Shown: one piece after another, positions 63,356-64,000 of the stretch
Layout: every line of letters begins with the position of its first letter
Position numbering within the stretch: the stretch's first letter is position 1
Assembly: GCF_014207505.1 (NCBI RefSeq)
Contig: NZ_JACHGL010000002.1
Location: 39,644 to 103,643, forward strand
Reading direction: 5' to 3'
Origin: Leuconostoc carnosum
GTDB taxonomy: Bacteria; Bacillota; Bacilli; Lactobacillales; Lactobacillaceae
DNA: 64,000 nucleotides
Made by a program: the position numbers and the translations under genes
Notes under the pieces: model-generated
Seen by the model: the letters and a program-made list of their open reading frames with translations, nothing else
Told to the model about the DNA's origin: nothing
The model's database searches: none

Positions 63356-64000
63356 ATGAAAAAACGGGGGCTTTGGTGGGTTTTTGGACCGGTGCTAGTA
63401 GCGTTTATTTTAATTGGCGCATTATTTTTAGCACCATTTTCCCTAAATCACACCACACAAAAGAATATTCAAGATGCATCAGTATCCTTTTCTAAAGATG
63501 TTGTTAAGGGACAGACAATTAAAACAGCGGCATTTAGTGATAAGCAAATGCGTTATGTACCATTTTTCGGATCAAGTGAGCTGTTACGTTTAGATACAAT
63601 GCATCCAACAATGTTAGCTGAAAAGTATGATCGAAATTATCGTCCGTTTTTACTAGGACAAGCGGGAACAGAGTCATTAACGCATTATTTAAGTATGCAA
63701 GAAATGCAGCCGGCATTGCATAAAAAGCAAGCTGTGTTTGTTGTATCACGGCAATGGTTTACTAAAAAGCAAAGTAAGTTAGCTTTTTCAGAATTTTACT
63801 CACCGTTGCAAACGTTAAATTGGTTAAAAAGTATTCAACATATTACACCAACAGATCGTTATATAGCTCATGAGTTGTTGCAAGAAGCTAGAATCAAAAA
63901 TAGTCCATTTTATGCTAATTTGGTGACAAAAATTAGTGGAAACAAATTACTATCAAATCACGATAAGAAAATTATTGCGTTACGATATCATACATTGTTG
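63356..64000 (+). CDS. dltD: D-alanyl-lipoteichoic acid biosynthesis protein DltD (3' end outside window)
   Basis: The frame opens at ATG 63356, four bases after the dltC stop, and stays open for 215 codons to the window end. A short basic N-terminus and one transmembrane helix (about 6-25) are followed by the SGNH-like catalytic start VPFFGSSELLRLD and NYRPFLLGQAGTESLTHYL. DltD acts on the outer face of the membrane to complete D-alanyl transfer. Confidence 0.93.
   Translation, partial: MKKRGLWWVFGPVLVAFILIGALFLAPFSLNHTTQKNIQDASVSFSKDVVKGQTIKTAAFSDKQMRYVPFFGSSELLRLDTMHPTMLAEKYDRNYRPFLLGQAGTESLTHYLSMQEMQPALHKKQAVFVVSRQWFTKKQSKLAFSEFYSPLQTLNWLKSIQHITPTDRYIAHELLQEARIKNSPFYANLVTKISGNKLLSNHDKKIIALRYHTLL

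Overview
The window is a 64 kb stretch of a low-GC Gram-positive chromosome. Gene content and order (ftsY-ylxM-ffh, mreBCD, ymfF/ymfH-rodZ-pgsA-recA, pst-phoU, hprK-gpsA-galU-trxB, rplS, dltXABCD), HrcA/CIRCE, LexA and CcpA-type sites, T-box leaders and a sucrose phosphorylase all point to a lactic acid bacterium. The Leuconostoc/Weissella branch is the best guess. That placement is an inference from gene content, not from a marker search. I see no rRNA or tRNA gene, IS element, prophage or CRISPR array; this is core chromosome with some accessory sugar genes.

Layout. 1-3.1 kb: signal recognition particle genes; ftsY is cut by the window start and opens with a 17-copy hexamer repeat. 3.1-10.1 kb: a HAD phosphatase, then a beta-glucoside PTS operon (6-phospho-beta-glucosidase, IIB, PRD activator, IIA, an unrecognised membrane protein, IIC) behind a cre site. 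10.2-18.9 kb: a complete histidine pathway, with hisK on its own promoter and the rest behind a His T-box; the first enzyme is a HisZ-HisG fusion. 18.9-21 kb: purA behind a structured leader that can mask its own ribosome binding site, and a papain-like small hydrolase. 21-26 kb: clpL (minus strand) and a small gene diverging from a perfect CIRCE, then mreBCD. 26-28.7 kb: an amino-acid ABC transporter behind a T-box plus a second, Stem-I-less antiterminator/terminator unit. 28.8-35.6 kb: cardiolipin synthase, two M16-family proteins, rodZ, pgsA and recA with an SOS box. 35.6-44.2 kb: a PhoP/PhoR-type system interleaved with two pstS genes, then pstCA, two pstB and phoU. 44.3-48.7 kb: yvlD-like gene, hprK, gpsA, galU, trxB. 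48.8-54 kb: MFS transporter and sucrose phosphorylase under a cre site and a long dyad, a phosphoglucomutase, and rplS with a structured leader. 54.1-54.4 kb: a gene-free stretch that looks like a multi-hairpin small RNA with C-rich loops. 54.4-58 kb: dinB, nrnA-like, DEAD-box helicase. 58-60 kb (minus): a DUF915-type hydrolase and a degenerate PTS IIC-like protein. 60-64 kb: dltXABC and the start of dltD.

How it fits together. CcpA (whose co-effector is made by HprK, encoded here) probably represses the two sugar operons. PgcA-type mutase and GalU carry glucose-1-phosphate released by sucrose phosphorylase to glycolysis or UDP-glucose. The his operon and the ABC transporter leader carry the same eight-base specifier-loop strand, suggesting shared tRNA-His sensing. 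HrcA controls clpL and probably a 57-aa protein. LexA controls recA and dinB. PhoP-type TTTACA repeats precede both pstS genes.

The most novel-looking items are the candidate C-rich small RNA at about 54196-54332 (whose loops complement the unusual GGGGG ribosome binding sites of dltX and dltA), the purA leader, the tandem T-box-like leader with a Stem-I-less second unit, and the HisZ-HisG fusion.
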